Assembly: GCF_000760295.1 (NCBI RefSeq) | Contig: NZ_JNBA01000017.1 | Location: 1-36,974 of the forward strand | Length of the DNA: 36,974 nt | From: Prochlorococcus sp. MIT 0701 | GTDB taxonomy: Bacteria > Cyanobacteriota > Cyanobacteriia > PCC-6307 > Cyanobiaceae | Direction of reading: 5' to 3' | Shown: piece by piece, positions 28,818 to 36,974 of the stretch | How the letters are laid out: every line of letters begins with the position of its first letter | Position numbering within the stretch: position 1 is the first letter of the stretch | Made by a program: the position numbers and the translations under genes | The notes under the pieces: model-generated | Databases searched by the model: none | What the model saw: only the letters and a program-made list of their open reading frames with translations | Told to the model about the DNA's origin: nothing

Positions 28818-30134
28818 TCGGCAAAGGGCTGATTGGCTACTGATTTGGCATTTCGATCAACGGAAAAACTATCGTTACTTCTATTCACCTAGATAGCTGA
28901 TTGAAGTAGTTAATAGAGCATTCCCCATCTTCTGATTGCATCATCGACAAGCCAAAGCAGCTTTCTTTGAACGAGGCTGTGTGTATAGAAGCAGCAGATG
29001 ATTTGCTGAGTAGGAGCGTAGCGAGCAGACTTTGCGCATGGAAGTTACTATTCATCGTCTTTGGCTGACTATGCAAAAGTCTTGTTGAGCCATGATCAGG
29101 TCACGAGTGAAGGCAAGCTTCGATTCTTTCCTAAAACTTACAGCTCAGATTATGAGAAGCTTGTCTGTTCGCCATAAGAAGAAATGAGATCACTTGTCTT
29201 ATTGCTGAGCTGGCAGTGGGATGACATTTATTTGTCTCCCCATCTCAACGCAGCCGCTGTAACTACAGCCATTAATATCCAATCCAGATCTGCCATTAAT
29301 GCGAGATCCGTTGGTGGATGGAGGCATGATCGTGACATGCTTCGCCCTTTGATTGATGTCTTGCTAAGCAGTGAAAATATATCAGTGTCACTGATTGATT
29401 TGTTCAGGTCTTGGTGGTGCAGGCAATCAAAAGACAATTTATTTGCATTGAATACTAGCTGCTTTGGTCTTTGAGATTGATGGCTCGTCTTCGTTTTACC
29501 TTGTTGTAGATGCTAAAGACTGTTGGTTGAAACTGCAGGCCATGCTTCTGCTAGAAGTGATGCTTGCATGCTGATTAAGAGCTTCAATTAGAGGTTAAAG
29601 AGAACCATTTAAATGGCTCGTCTTTGTTTTCAGTTCTGCAATCCAAATGCTTAAGCAAGGTGTTCTTAAGCAAGCTGTTGTGAAGGCTTGGTTGCTGAAA
29701 CGCTTGTCTTTTGCGGCAACCATTGAATTTGAGCAGTAGATCTTTACCTCGACAGCAAGCGAAGCGTCTCAGAGGTCATTGTTCTGAAGATCGGCTTACT
29801 GGATCAAGTCCATGCCTTCAAACCAATCATTCCACCCAGCTCGAGAGCGATAGTGCAGGCGGCATCAGTCTTGACGCAGACCCTCTCCTGGGACCTCCTC
29901 ATTTGATCTAGGGCTAGTTACTCGTTCCCCTGGGAGGTTGAGAGTGCGCAACCGACAAGCCTTTTCCTGTAGAAGACATGTCGGTCATCAGCTTGTTCAA
30001 TCAGCTTGCTCAATGAGCTTGTTCACTTAGCCATTAAGACAGGAACAAACACTGGAGTTGTAGATCGCTATTGATTTTAGATCGCGATTGAAGATAAGAC
30101 TCTTGTGAGCGAGAACACTGCCAATTTTTTAGGC
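28818..30134. other. Gene-poor region of about 1.3 kb
   Basis: Frames at 28885-29076 (minus), 29184-29474 (plus) and 29711-29911 (plus) have no recognisable family and poor start contexts. I see no tRNA, CRISPR or transposase. ATGGCTCGTCT followed by TCGTTTT or TTGTTTT occurs at about 29479 and 29613, and a 13-base tandem repeat lies at 29988-30026. It may hold a decayed gene or a non-coding RNA. Confidence 0.6.
29988..30026 (+). repeat. Three 13-base imperfect tandem repeats
   Basis: TCAGCTTGTTCAA, TCAGCTTGCTCAA and TGAGCTTGTTCAC follow one another without gaps. Purpose unknown. Confidence 0.75.
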
Positions 30135-30166
30135 AAAAAAAAGGACCCCAGTTTTGGCTGAGATCC
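30135..30166 (-). terminator. Rho-independent terminator of psbV
   Basis: On the minus strand GGATCTCAG (30166-30158) pairs with CTGGGGTCC (30151-30143), with two G-U pairs, around CCAAAA, followed by eight T. It lies 28 bases after the psbV stop. Confidence 0.88.
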
Positions 30167-30193
30167 CCTGATTGTTTTTTGCTTCTTGAGCGA

Positions 30194-30706
30194 TCAGAAG
30201 TAGATCTTGCCACCACCCCATTGGTCGCCCTGTACTTTCTCAGCGGTGAGGATGTAACCGGCGATTAGGCGCAGGTCGTCATCGTTGAGCGAGCGCATCT
30301 GAACGTAGACATCGCTGCTGCTGATGCCTGGGTGGGTGTCGGCAATGCTGTATTCCCCGTCATATGACATGGGATTTTTCAGGAAGTTGACCAGGCCGTC
30401 CACGTTGTCACGAGCAGGTGATGCCAGTGAGAGAGCTTCAAGGTCGAGACCAACGTTTTGATTGGTCTTGGTGACGCCTTGGTTATGGCAGGTGGCGCAG
30501 TTGCTTTTGAAGAGCTTGCTAGCGCTCTTGATTTCTGACTCGCTGAAGGTCACCTGCTGTCCGCCTGAGCCTGCGGGAACGGTGAGGGTCTCGGCATCCC
30601 ATTGGGCAGCCATGGCTGGAGAGCTAATGCTCAAGCCAATTATTACGGGCAAAACGATCAATAGTTTGATCAGGGACCGTCCCAGGGATGCAAAGAGAGA
30701 GGCCAT
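30194..30706 (-). CDS. psbV: Photosystem II cytochrome c550 (PsbV)
   Basis: 170 residues with a Sec signal peptide ending PAMA (residues 30-33); the mature protein starts AQWDAET. The haem site is CATCH (70-74). After cleavage the haem ligands are His41 (CATCH) and His92 (ADTHPG), exactly the numbering known for cyanobacterial cytochrome c550. It sits on the lumenal side of photosystem II and stabilises the oxygen-evolving cluster. Several Prochlorococcus lineages lack it, which helps place this genome. A terminator follows and the gene seems to be transcribed alone. Confidence 0.97.
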   Translation of the reverse strand: MASLFASLGRSLIKLLIVLPVIIGLSISSPAMAAQWDAETLTVPAGSGGQQVTFSESEIKSASKLFKSNCATCHNQGVTKTNQNVGLDLEALSLASPARDNVDGLVNFLKNPMSYDGEYSIADTHPGISSSDVYVQMRSLNDDDLRLIAGYILTAEKVQGDQWGGGKIYF

Positions 30707-30775
30707 GGAATACGCCAGTTACTGACAGAAGCGACAACACCTTGTATCACGGGGCGGGAGCTCTAAGGGCCGTAA

Positions 30776-31756
30776 TCAAGAACTGTTGCAGCGCGGAGCC
30801 ACTTCAAAACTGAGGAAATCCTTGGCGAGGATCGTGTTCGAAAAGATGGCTTGAGCCTCTCGTAGCAGGTCATTTGGGGTTACAGGATTGCCTGGTGCAT
30901 AGCGGGGACTGAGGTGAGTCAATACGAGTTTCCCGACGCCGGCTTCGGCAGCTGTTTGGGCCGCCATGGTGCTGGTGGAGTGCTGCTTCTGATAAGCCAT
31001 TTCTGCTTCGCTATGGGCGAAGGTTGATTCGTGGATCAGCAGGTCCGCGCCTTTGGCTAGGGACACAGCAGCTTCTGAAAACACCGTATCGGTGCAGAAC
31101 ACGATGCTGGCGCCTGGGCGATCTGGTCCAGAGAAGTCGCGGCCATCCACCACGCGACCATCATCAAGGCTGACCTGTTCACCACGCTTTAAGGCGGCAT
31201 AGACGGGGCCTGGCGGGATGCCGAGGCTTTGGGCTCGTTCAAGGTTGAAATGGCCTGGCTTGGGTTTTTGCTCCACGCGATAGGCGTAGGCCGGCACGCG
31301 ATGGGTGAGCGGTGTGCAGCGCACCAGGATGTCTTTGTCTTCAAACACAATCAGGTTCTGCTCCGCTGCGTCCCGCACGCGATGAACCTTGAGGGGGTAT
31401 CCGATTCTGGTGGAGCTAGTGCGCAGCACGCCTTGCAGATAGCTTTCAAGTGGATCTGGGCCGTAGAGATCCACGCCGTTGCTGTTGCCGGATAGGCCGA
31501 GGCTGGCCAACAGACCCGGCAGGCCAAACACATGGTCGCCATGCATGTGGCTAACGAACACTCGTCTGAGTTGAGAAAGACGCAGGTCGCTGCGTAGGAA
31601 CTGATGCTGAGTGCCTTCTCCGCAATCAAACAGCCACAACTCAGCACGTTGGGGCAGCCGTAGAGCTACGGCTGAAACATTGCGGGCTCGTGTCGGTACG
31701 CCCGAGCTGGTGCCGAGAAAGGTGACCTGCAAGGCCTTGCACACCCCAAAGACCAT
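30776..31756 (-). CDS. rnz: Ribonuclease Z (tRNA 3'-endonuclease)
   Basis: A metallo-beta-lactamase-fold nuclease that removes 3' trailers from tRNA precursors without CCA, such as tRNA-Val in this window. Zn ligands lie in [16 protein letters not shown] (HxHxDH, residues 70-75), [19 protein letters not shown] opens the fold, and [19 protein letters not shown] and LTHLSPRY complete the site. ATG at 31756 ([15 protein letters not shown]) gives 326 aa; an ATG at 31801 is further upstream and less likely. Divergent from the SpoIID-like gene. Confidence 0.95.
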   Translation of the reverse strand: MVFGVCKALQVTFLGTSSGVPTRARNVSAVALRLPQRAELWLFDCGEGTQHQFLRSDLRLSQLRRVFVSHMHGDHVFGLPGLLASLGLSGNSNGVDLYGPDPLESYLQGVLRTSSTRIGYPLKVHRVRDAAEQNLIVFEDKDILVRCTPLTHRVPAYAYRVEQKPKPGHFNLERAQSLGIPPGPVYAALKRGEQVSLDDGRVVDGRDFSGPDRPGASIVFCTDTVFSEAAVSLAKGADLLIHESTFAHSEAEMAYQKQHSTSTMAAQTAAEAGVGKLVLTHLSPRYAPGNPVTPNDLLREAQAIFSNTILAKDFLSFEVAPRCNSS

Positions 31757-31828
31757 GCTGCCATGGCTTGGGGCCTGGCCTGGTTGTTGTGATCGGGGCA
31801 CACTGAATGTTCTTGTAGAGCATGTTGA

Positions 31829-33256
31829 TTGGCTTTGCCCTCGCCGCTATGGGCTATGGGGTTGGTCGGCGGGGTAACACTCACGGCCGTAAGCCCTGCT
31901 GCCCAGGTGATTGCTGTGCAGGAGCCAGTGATGCGGGTGTTGGTGCTGGAAGCATCAGCGCTGCGTCTGCGAGCTGATGCTGAGCAGCCTTTGCTTGTGG
32001 CAGGCCTGGGTTCGAGCGAGCAGAGACTGAGGGGGCTTTCGGTTCGCAAGCAGCGCGGTCAGCTGCAGCTGACCCTTGAGGGGCGATCACGGCGATCGGT
32101 GTCGCTTGCTTTGCAGCGTGAGCTAAGGGTTCGCAGTGCGGACCCACGCGGGATATGGCTGGGTAAGCGTCGCTATCGCGGTGAGTTGAGGGTTCGATCT
32201 GTTGGTGCAGGGTTGCAGGTGGTGAACCACCTGCGCGTGGAGGACTATCTGGCCAGTGTTGTGGGCAGTGAGATGCCGCAATCCTGGCCGTTGGCTGCAC
32301 TACAGGCTCAGGCGGTGGCGGCTCGCACCTATGCCCTTGCTCAGCAGGGCAAAGCAGGTGGTTTTGATCTCAAGGCCACCGTTGCCAGTCAGGTGTATCG
32401 CGGTGTGGAATCTGAAACCGCCAACACCCTGAAGGCGGTGGAAAGCACCCATTCGCTGGTTTTAGTGCATGGCGGCAAGTTGATCGATGCTGTCTTTCAC
32501 AGCAGCTCTGGCGGGGCAACAGAAGCCAGCGGGGCAGTATGGACTAAGCAGCTGCCTTATCTGGTCAGCGTGCCGGACCACGATCAACACAGCCCTGTGC
32601 ATCAGTGGGAAGTGTGGTTTGAGCCGCATCAGTTGCGAAGAGCGTTCCGCGAAACCGGTGGTGTGAACAGCATTGCTGTGTTGGGCACCACGGGCACGGG
32701 CAGAATTCGTCAGGCTCGTGTGCAGGGGCCTCGTGGTGATTTGCTGCTGAGCGGCAAGCAGCTGCGCCAGCGTTTGGGCTTGAAGAGCACCTTGGTGCGC
32801 TTTGAAATGCTTGCCTCGAAGTCTGCAAAGCCTGGCGCAGGCGTTGGCCTTAAGCGCTTTGAGCACAGCTTTGGTGAACGCAACTCTTATGGCGCTGGAA
32901 CGGTGTTGATGGGCTCTTGGCGTGATGAAGCAACAGCCAGCGTTGATGCCAATGCCAGTTTCATGGGCCTGACCCCGCCACCGCCTTTGCCGCCTCTGCC
33001 GGTTCGCTCAACACGCCGCTCGCGCCATCAGCCGCTGTTGTTGCTTGCGATGGGGCAAGGTTTTGGCCATGGAGTCGGCATGAGTCAGTGGGGTGCCCAT
33101 GGCCTGGCGCAACGGGGTGCAGATTTCCGCCAAATCCTCAATCACTACTACCGAGGCGCAGAGATTGTTCCCTATCGGCAGCTACAGAATTCCTCTTTGG
33201 CCTTCCTGTGGCGCTCTCGCCAGCCTGGAGGGGTTGAGAGAATGGGAGACGCCTAA
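31829..33256 (+). CDS. SpoIID/LytB domain protein (peptidoglycan-associated)
   Basis: 475 residues from a TTG at 31829, or 466 from the ATG at 31856. The hydrophobic start [20 protein letters not shown] suggests export. The SpoIID core is [19 protein letters not shown], then [18 protein letters not shown] (catalytic Glu in SEMP), then [16 protein letters not shown] and [20 protein letters not shown]. SpoIID proteins are lytic transglycosylases on denuded glycan. In a non-sporulating cyanobacterium it probably has a cell wall remodelling role. The stop touches the next start (TAA then TTG of nagB), so the two genes form an operon. Confidence 0.9.
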   Translation: MALPSPLWAMGLVGGVTLTAVSPAAQVIAVQEPVMRVLVLEASALRLRADAEQPLLVAGLGSSEQRLRGLSVRKQRGQLQLTLEGRSRRSVSLALQRELRVRSADPRGIWLGKRRYRGELRVRSVGAGLQVVNHLRVEDYLASVVGSEMPQSWPLAALQAQAVAARTYALAQQGKAGGFDLKATVASQVYRGVESETANTLKAVESTHSLVLVHGGKLIDAVFHSSSGGATEASGAVWTKQLPYLVSVPDHDQHSPVHQWEVWFEPHQLRRAFRETGGVNSIAVLGTTGTGRIRQARVQGPRGDLLLSGKQLRQRLGLKSTLVRFEMLASKSAKPGAGVGLKRFEHSFGERNSYGAGTVLMGSWRDEATASVDANASFMGLTPPPPLPPLPVRSTRRSRHQPLLLLAMGQGFGHGVGMSQWGAHGLAQRGADFRQILNHYYRGAEIVPYRQLQNSSLAFLWRSRQPGGVERMGDA

Positions 33257-34081
33257 TTGAACCTCTTGCGGCCTTCTGTCGCCTCTGAGCAAGCGTTCGC
33301 GAGCACGATCACGGTGCGAGAGAACCTGCCCAGCCTTGTGGAAGCTGTTGTGGATGCACTGGAGGGGCATCTAAGGCAGCGGCTGGGGGAGCAGAGGCCG
33401 AAACCGCTTGGCTTGGCGACAGGCCGCACGATGGTGCCGATCTATGCCGCACTGGTGGCCCGTGTGCAGCGTTGGCCAGCTGATGAGCTGGAGCATTTGC
33501 GGCGCAGCTGGTGCAGCTTCAATCTCGATGAGTATGTGGGTTTGGGGGCAGCTGATCGGCGCAGCTTTGCGGCCTATATGGCGCGTCATTTAGGCAAGCC
33601 GTTGCAATTGAGCCCGCAGCAGTTGCATCTTCCTGATGGAGAGGCGATTAATCCAGAGCAGCAGGCTTGCAGTTATGCCGCTCAGTTGCAGAGTTTTGGT
33701 GGTGTTGGCGTGCAGTTGCTGGGCTTAGGCAGCAATGGCCATGTGGGCTTCAATGAGCCGCCTTGTGGCCCAGATGCCTCTTGCCGGGTGGTGTCGTTAT
33801 CGGAGTCCACCCGGCAACAGAATGCGGCTGCTTTTGATGGTGATCCCAGCCAGGTGCCATCTCAAGCACTCACGCTTGGATTACAAGAAATACTCGCGGC
33901 TGATGAGATTCATCTGATCGTGACGGGTTCAGCCAAAGCAGAGATTCTCAAGGCGTTGCTTAATTCGCCATGCACTGAACAGTTGCCAGCAAGTTGGTTG
34001 CGCAATCATGCTCGGGTTTCACTTTGGGCAGATCAATTAGCTGTTACTGGAGAGAAAGTTTCTGAAGCGAATGTCAGTTAA
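33257..34081 (+). CDS. nagB: Glucosamine-6-phosphate deaminase / isomerase family
   Basis: 274 residues. LGLATGRTMVPIYAAL, FNLDEYVGLG (residues 88-97; catalytic Asp) and LLGLGSNGHVGFNEP (154-168) are the NagB signature, rather than 6-phosphogluconolactonase. It converts glucosamine-6-phosphate to fructose-6-phosphate and ammonia. The start is a TTG directly after the SpoIID-like stop, with GGGAG eight bases before it (33244-33248). Its partner suggests reuse of amino sugars from cell wall turnover. Confidence 0.9.
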   Translation: MNLLRPSVASEQAFASTITVRENLPSLVEAVVDALEGHLRQRLGEQRPKPLGLATGRTMVPIYAALVARVQRWPADELEHLRRSWCSFNLDEYVGLGAADRRSFAAYMARHLGKPLQLSPQQLHLPDGEAINPEQQACSYAAQLQSFGGVGVQLLGLGSNGHVGFNEPPCGPDASCRVVSLSESTRQQNAAAFDGDPSQVPSQALTLGLQEILAADEIHLIVTGSAKAEILKALLNSPCTEQLPASWLRNHARVSLWADQLAVTGEKVSEANVS

Positions 34082-34372
34082 AGTTTGATTTGAGTTTTAG
34101 TTCGTAGCTGCATGCAACGAAGAAAACGATTATTTGGTGGTAGATAATTAATAACGTCGAGATAGTGCGTTATTGGCATAGCCTTTTGCTTACTGAAGGC
34201 ACTTGCTTGGGCGAAGAGGCGTTAAATCTTGGTTGCTAATACTGGGCTTGAATGAGGTTTGTGAACTATCTGGATATCATAGTAATATTGCTATCGGATT
34301 ATTGGAATAGTTGCATTCTTTGGAAAAATCAGTAATGTCTTTTAGGTATAAAATTTTACTTGAGTTTCGGTA

Positions 34373-36974
34373 ATGCGTAATAAGTCTCTTCTGCTTTCAG
34401 TCGCTGTGTTTTTGGCGGCTGCTACGCCATCAATTGTTTTTGATGCTAGTCGAGCTCAGGTCGGTGCAGCAGATGTCGCCACTGAAACTGATTCTGGATC
34501 TGGGGCCGATACAGGCACGGATTCAACGACCGACACAGGCACGGATTCAACGACCGATACAGGCACGGATTCAACGACCGATACAGGCACGGATTCAACG
34601 ACAGAGTCAGATACCACTGCAGAAGCCGACACAGAAGCTGAGGCTGATGATCAACCAGCGGAAATTAGAGGAAACGATATTACAATCACGGGAGATTATA
34701 AATGGGGCGATAGCGAAGTAGATGAAGTGACAGCAGGAACCACAAGCCCATTCTCTAAGATTATTATTAATGAAGGCGGAACGCTTTCCTTGGATGGAAC
34801 ATCAATCACGCCTTCTGATCCGCTTTGGTTGATAAGAGTAAAGGGCGAGCTTGAGGGGTCTTGTAGTGATTGGTGTTTTAAGGGATATGGCGTTAATCTG
34901 TCAAACGGTAATGGTCTTAAATTTGAGGTTGATGGAGCGATCAACCTCAGCTCCTATCAGGGCGTTTCGTCAGCGGACAAGTTTTATGTGTCTGGGGGAG
35001 TCGATATCAAAGGTAATTTTGACTTAAAAGGCGGTGACAACCTAATCAAAATCTCAAATGGAGCAATATTTAAGGTGGGTAAGGATTTTGATATGGGTGC
35101 AGGAAAAGATCAGATTACCGTTGGGTCTGGCCAGCTTAATATTGATGGCAAACTGAATACAGGAACAGGTAATGATTCAATAACGGTTGAAGAGGGAGGG
35201 TCTATTACGATGACGAACTTAAGTCTTGGGCCTAACCCGGGTGACACTAATACGATTACCAACGCAGGAACTTTTACTATTAAAAATTCTTCCACTGGCG
35301 GCTCTGGCAACCTGCAGGCGGGTTCGGGGAATGCCCTGATCACTAATAGCGGGGTTATTGATGTAGCTGGAAACACTCAAGCCTATGCAAACTTTGGCAT
35401 AGATCTTGATAGTGGTAATAACATGATTGAAAACACTGGTTCGATTACAACAACTAAAATTCAAAGTAAGGATGGCGATGATGTTATCAATAACACTGGC
35501 ACGATTACCGCAGATAGCATTTCAATGGGAGATGGTAGTAATACGTTGAGCAACACTACTGACGCTACGATTAGGCTGTCTGGCGCTCTATCTGGAGGCT
35601 CTGGAAATGATGTTATTGAAAACAGCAATTCTACTTTGGTGGCTGCATCGATTAATCTTGGTAATGGGTCTGATAATAATACTCTTAGTAATTGGAAGGG
35701 GCATGGTTCGAGCTTGATGGATGTTTCTGGTGAGATCACCGGAAGTGATAATGGCCATAATGGATCCTTTATGGATACTATTCAGAATACGGGTGTTTTG
35801 AAGGCTGGCAAGATTGATCTGAAGTATGGCAATGACAAGCTGGTTAATAATGAGGGAGGTGTTATTGAGGTCTCGGGAATTATTGATATGGGAGGAGGTG
35901 ACGATATCCTTAGAAATGATGGAACTATGACGGCTGACCGTATCCTTCTCGCTGCTGGTTCTGACACTTTAGAGGTTAATAGCCCCATTAACTCCAGACA
36001 AATAAATGGCGGTAATGATGGTGGAGCTATTGATGTTGTCAGGTTTGGTGCAAATGGCGGAACGGGAACGATTGATGGTAGTAATTATATTAATTTCGAG
36101 AGGGCTGTTCAGGTTGATGGTACATGGAATTACGACAAGGATTTTAGCCACATCCCGCAGTTCGTTGTATCTGGCGGGGTAATGGAGGCAAATGATGATG
36201 AACCGGCCACATTTGATAATCTAACGCTTAAAGGCGGCCAGATTCAGACTGATATCCATGACCACAGCGGGGATTCATATCCAGCACCTATCAAGGTGAA
36301 AGGTAGCTTTAATTATGAGAGCGGCTCTTTAGTGATTAACGCAGAACAGATGACCAACCCTACTGGCTCATTTAACATTATTGATGTTGATGGAAGTGAA
36401 AGTGAGATCAGCGAACTTGCCACCAAAACTACTCTTAGATATGGAGATCAAGAATCTGCTCCCTTCACTGGCCTAGGTAAGGACCACACGCTGGATGAGG
36501 CTGCATTGCGTGATGTTTATCTCGAGAAAGGATCGCTTGTGCTGATAGTAGAGGATAAGACTAAAGAAGACATTGAAGAAGGGTTAGACCCAGGCAATTC
36601 AGGCGGCGGCTCAAGCTCTGGCGGCGGCTCAAGCTCTGGTGGTGATTCAAGCTCTGGAGATGATTCAAGCTCTGGAGATGATTCAATCGATGAGCTGCTG
36701 CCAGGTTGCGACGATGACGAGGATCTCTGTGACATCATTGCCGATCACCCTGATGATGATGATGCAGCGGATGAAGATGAAGCTATAGCTGAAGACATTG
36801 TTGACGAGATTCTTCTACCAATCATTGATTCAGATGGAGATAGTGATGATGATGTTGCTCTGCCATTACTTGACTATGGCCAGCTTGCTCGCCTTGTTGT
36901 CTCTGGACTGATGCCACGCAATGTGGATGGTCCTGGTCAATCAATGTCCACCTACAACAATCTGCTGGTTGATA
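34373..36974 (+). CDS. Large secreted repeat protein (adhesin/autotransporter-like), 3' end outside window
   Basis: Open from the ATG at 34373 to the window edge, 867 codons with no stop. A signal peptide MRNKSLLLSVAVFLAAATPS probably ends near residue 28 (ASRA). Next come four TGTDSTTD units (47-78) and an acidic stretch. Then a long run of Gly/Asn/Asp-rich repeats of about 20-25 residues, such as GDDVINNTGTITADSISMGD and GSGNDVIENSNSTLVAASIN, fits a parallel beta-helix passenger. Near 744 lie 18-base Gly/Ser/Asp repeats and an acidic linker with two Cys (GCDDDEDLCD). The end SMSTYNNLLVD reads like the entry into a C-terminal barrel. Only two other Cys are seen (164 and 168). No domain name can be fixed. 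Confidence 0.8.
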   Translation, partial: MRNKSLLLSVAVFLAAATPSIVFDASRAQVGAADVATETDSGSGADTGTDSTTDTGTDSTTDTGTDSTTDTGTDSTTESDTTAEADTEAEADDQPAEIRGNDITITGDYKWGDSEVDEVTAGTTSPFSKIIINEGGTLSLDGTSITPSDPLWLIRVKGELEGSCSDWCFKGYGVNLSNGNGLKFEVDGAINLSSYQGVSSADKFYVSGGVDIKGNFDLKGGDNLIKISNGAIFKVGKDFDMGAGKDQITVGSGQLNIDGKLNTGTGNDSITVEEGGSITMTNLSLGPNPGDTNTITNAGTFTIKNSSTGGSGNLQAGSGNALITNSGVIDVAGNTQAYANFGIDLDSGNNMIENTGSITTTKIQSKDGDDVINNTGTITADSISMGDGSNTLSNTTDATIRLSGALSGGSGNDVIENSNSTLVAASINLGNGSDNNTLSNWKGHGSSLMDVSGEITGSDNGHNGSFMDTIQNTGVLKAGKIDLKYGNDKLVNNEGGVIEVSGIIDMGGGDDILRNDGTMTADRILLAAGSDTLEVNSPINSRQINGGNDGGAIDVVRFGANGGTGTIDGSNYINFERAVQVDGTWNYDKDFSHIPQFVVSGGVMEANDDEPATFDNLTLKGGQIQTDIHDHSGDSYPAPIKVKGSFNYESGSLVINAEQMTNPTGSFNIIDVDGSESEISELATKTTLRYGDQESAPFTGLGKDHTLDEAALRDVYLEKGSLVLIVEDKTKEDIEEGLDPGNSGGGSSSGGGSSSGGDSSSGDDSSSGDDSIDELLPGCDDDEDLCDIIADHPDDDDAADEDEAIAEDIVDEILLPIIDSDGDSDDDVALPLLDYGQLARLVVSGLMPRNVDGPGQSMSTYNNLLVD
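34511..34606 (+). repeat. Four 24-base tandem repeats (TGTDSTTD)
   Basis: Units at 34511-34534, 34535-34558, 34559-34582 and 34583-34606, nearly identical at the DNA level (the last ends ACAGAG, giving TTE). In frame, so unit number may vary between strains. Confidence 0.92.
36602..36685 (+). repeat. 18-base tandem repeats (GGGSSS drifting to GDDSSS)
   Basis: Four full units and one partial unit: GGGSSS, GGGSSS, GGDSSS, GDDSSS, GDDS. Units start at 36602, 36620, 36638, 36656 and 36674. The drift from Gly to Asp runs in order along the array. The frame is kept. Confidence 0.88.

Noticed and set aside
29184-29911. Frames at 29184-29474 and 29711-29911
   Set aside because: No start signal, no recognisable family and no conserved motif; coding not supported.
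34511-34606. CRISPR-like array
   Set aside because: Units are contiguous without spacers and are in frame in a coding gene.
34434-34721. 95-aa frame with QARIQRPI repeats
   Set aside because: It is the TGTDSTTD repeat read in another frame.
36517-36738. Minus-strand Ser/Pro/Glu-rich frame
   Set aside because: It is the antisense of the Gly/Ser/Asp repeats of the secreted protein.

Overview
The window looks like chromosomal DNA of a marine picocyanobacterium. The best fit is a low-light clade IV Prochlorococcus (MIT9303/MIT9313-like) or a close marine Synechococcus. The evidence is a plant-type ferredoxin (petF), a photosystem II S4 protein, cytochrome c550 (psbV), the cyanobacterial/plastid ribosomal protein PSRP-3, a short cyanobacterial-type RNA polymerase omega subunit, moderate GC content in the core genes, and core gene blocks of the kind I recall from these genomes. 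The species name is inference; no database was searched.

Layout. 1-603: 3' end of an outer-membrane beta-barrel gene cut by the window edge. 825-1621: a REP-associated (HUH/Y1) transposase gene broken by a frameshift. 1727-3132: a HAD-family phosphatase and ribosomal protein PSRP-3. 3237-5894 (minus): a short transaldolase-like gene behind atpC and atpD. 6041-8238: groES-groEL with a CIRCE operator in front and terminators behind. 8239-10014: a low-GC patch with two orphan genes and little else. 10015-16025: core genes secG, gpmI, pyrR, an Hsp70-like gene, rpoZ, a DUF1818 gene and a DUF2811 gene. 16176-20271: an accessory stretch with an EVE-domain gene, a T4-type endonuclease V (UV-damage glycosylase), a relic of a second EVE gene, a 2OG-Fe(II) oxygenase, an AEC transporter and two small conserved genes.

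At 20057-22482 a gene junction (end of a 173-aa gene plus end of murD) is present twice as a direct repeat. Between the two copies sits a low-GC insert with one gene, which I read as a SET-domain protein methyltransferase. After that come murD, tRNA-Val(GAC), the PSII S4 gene and a membrane protein gene (all minus), then serA, prmA and petF (plus). A gene-poor stretch (28818-30134) precedes psbV and rnz (minus), followed by a SpoIID-like gene and nagB (plus). The window ends inside a very large secreted repeat protein (34373 to the edge) with autotransporter or adhesin character.

How they work together: the core genes serve energy conversion (ATP synthase, ferredoxin, PSII), protein folding (GroESL, Hsp70-like), glycolysis and serine synthesis (gpmI, serA), cell wall synthesis and recycling (murD, SpoIID-like, nagB), and transcription and translation (rpoZ, PSRP-3, prmA, tRNA-Val, rnz). 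The least ordinary parts are the duplicated murD junction around the SET-like gene, the EVE/endonuclease V locus with its gene relic, the paired DnaA-box-like hairpin before the DUF2811 gene, and the repeat-rich surface protein at the right edge.
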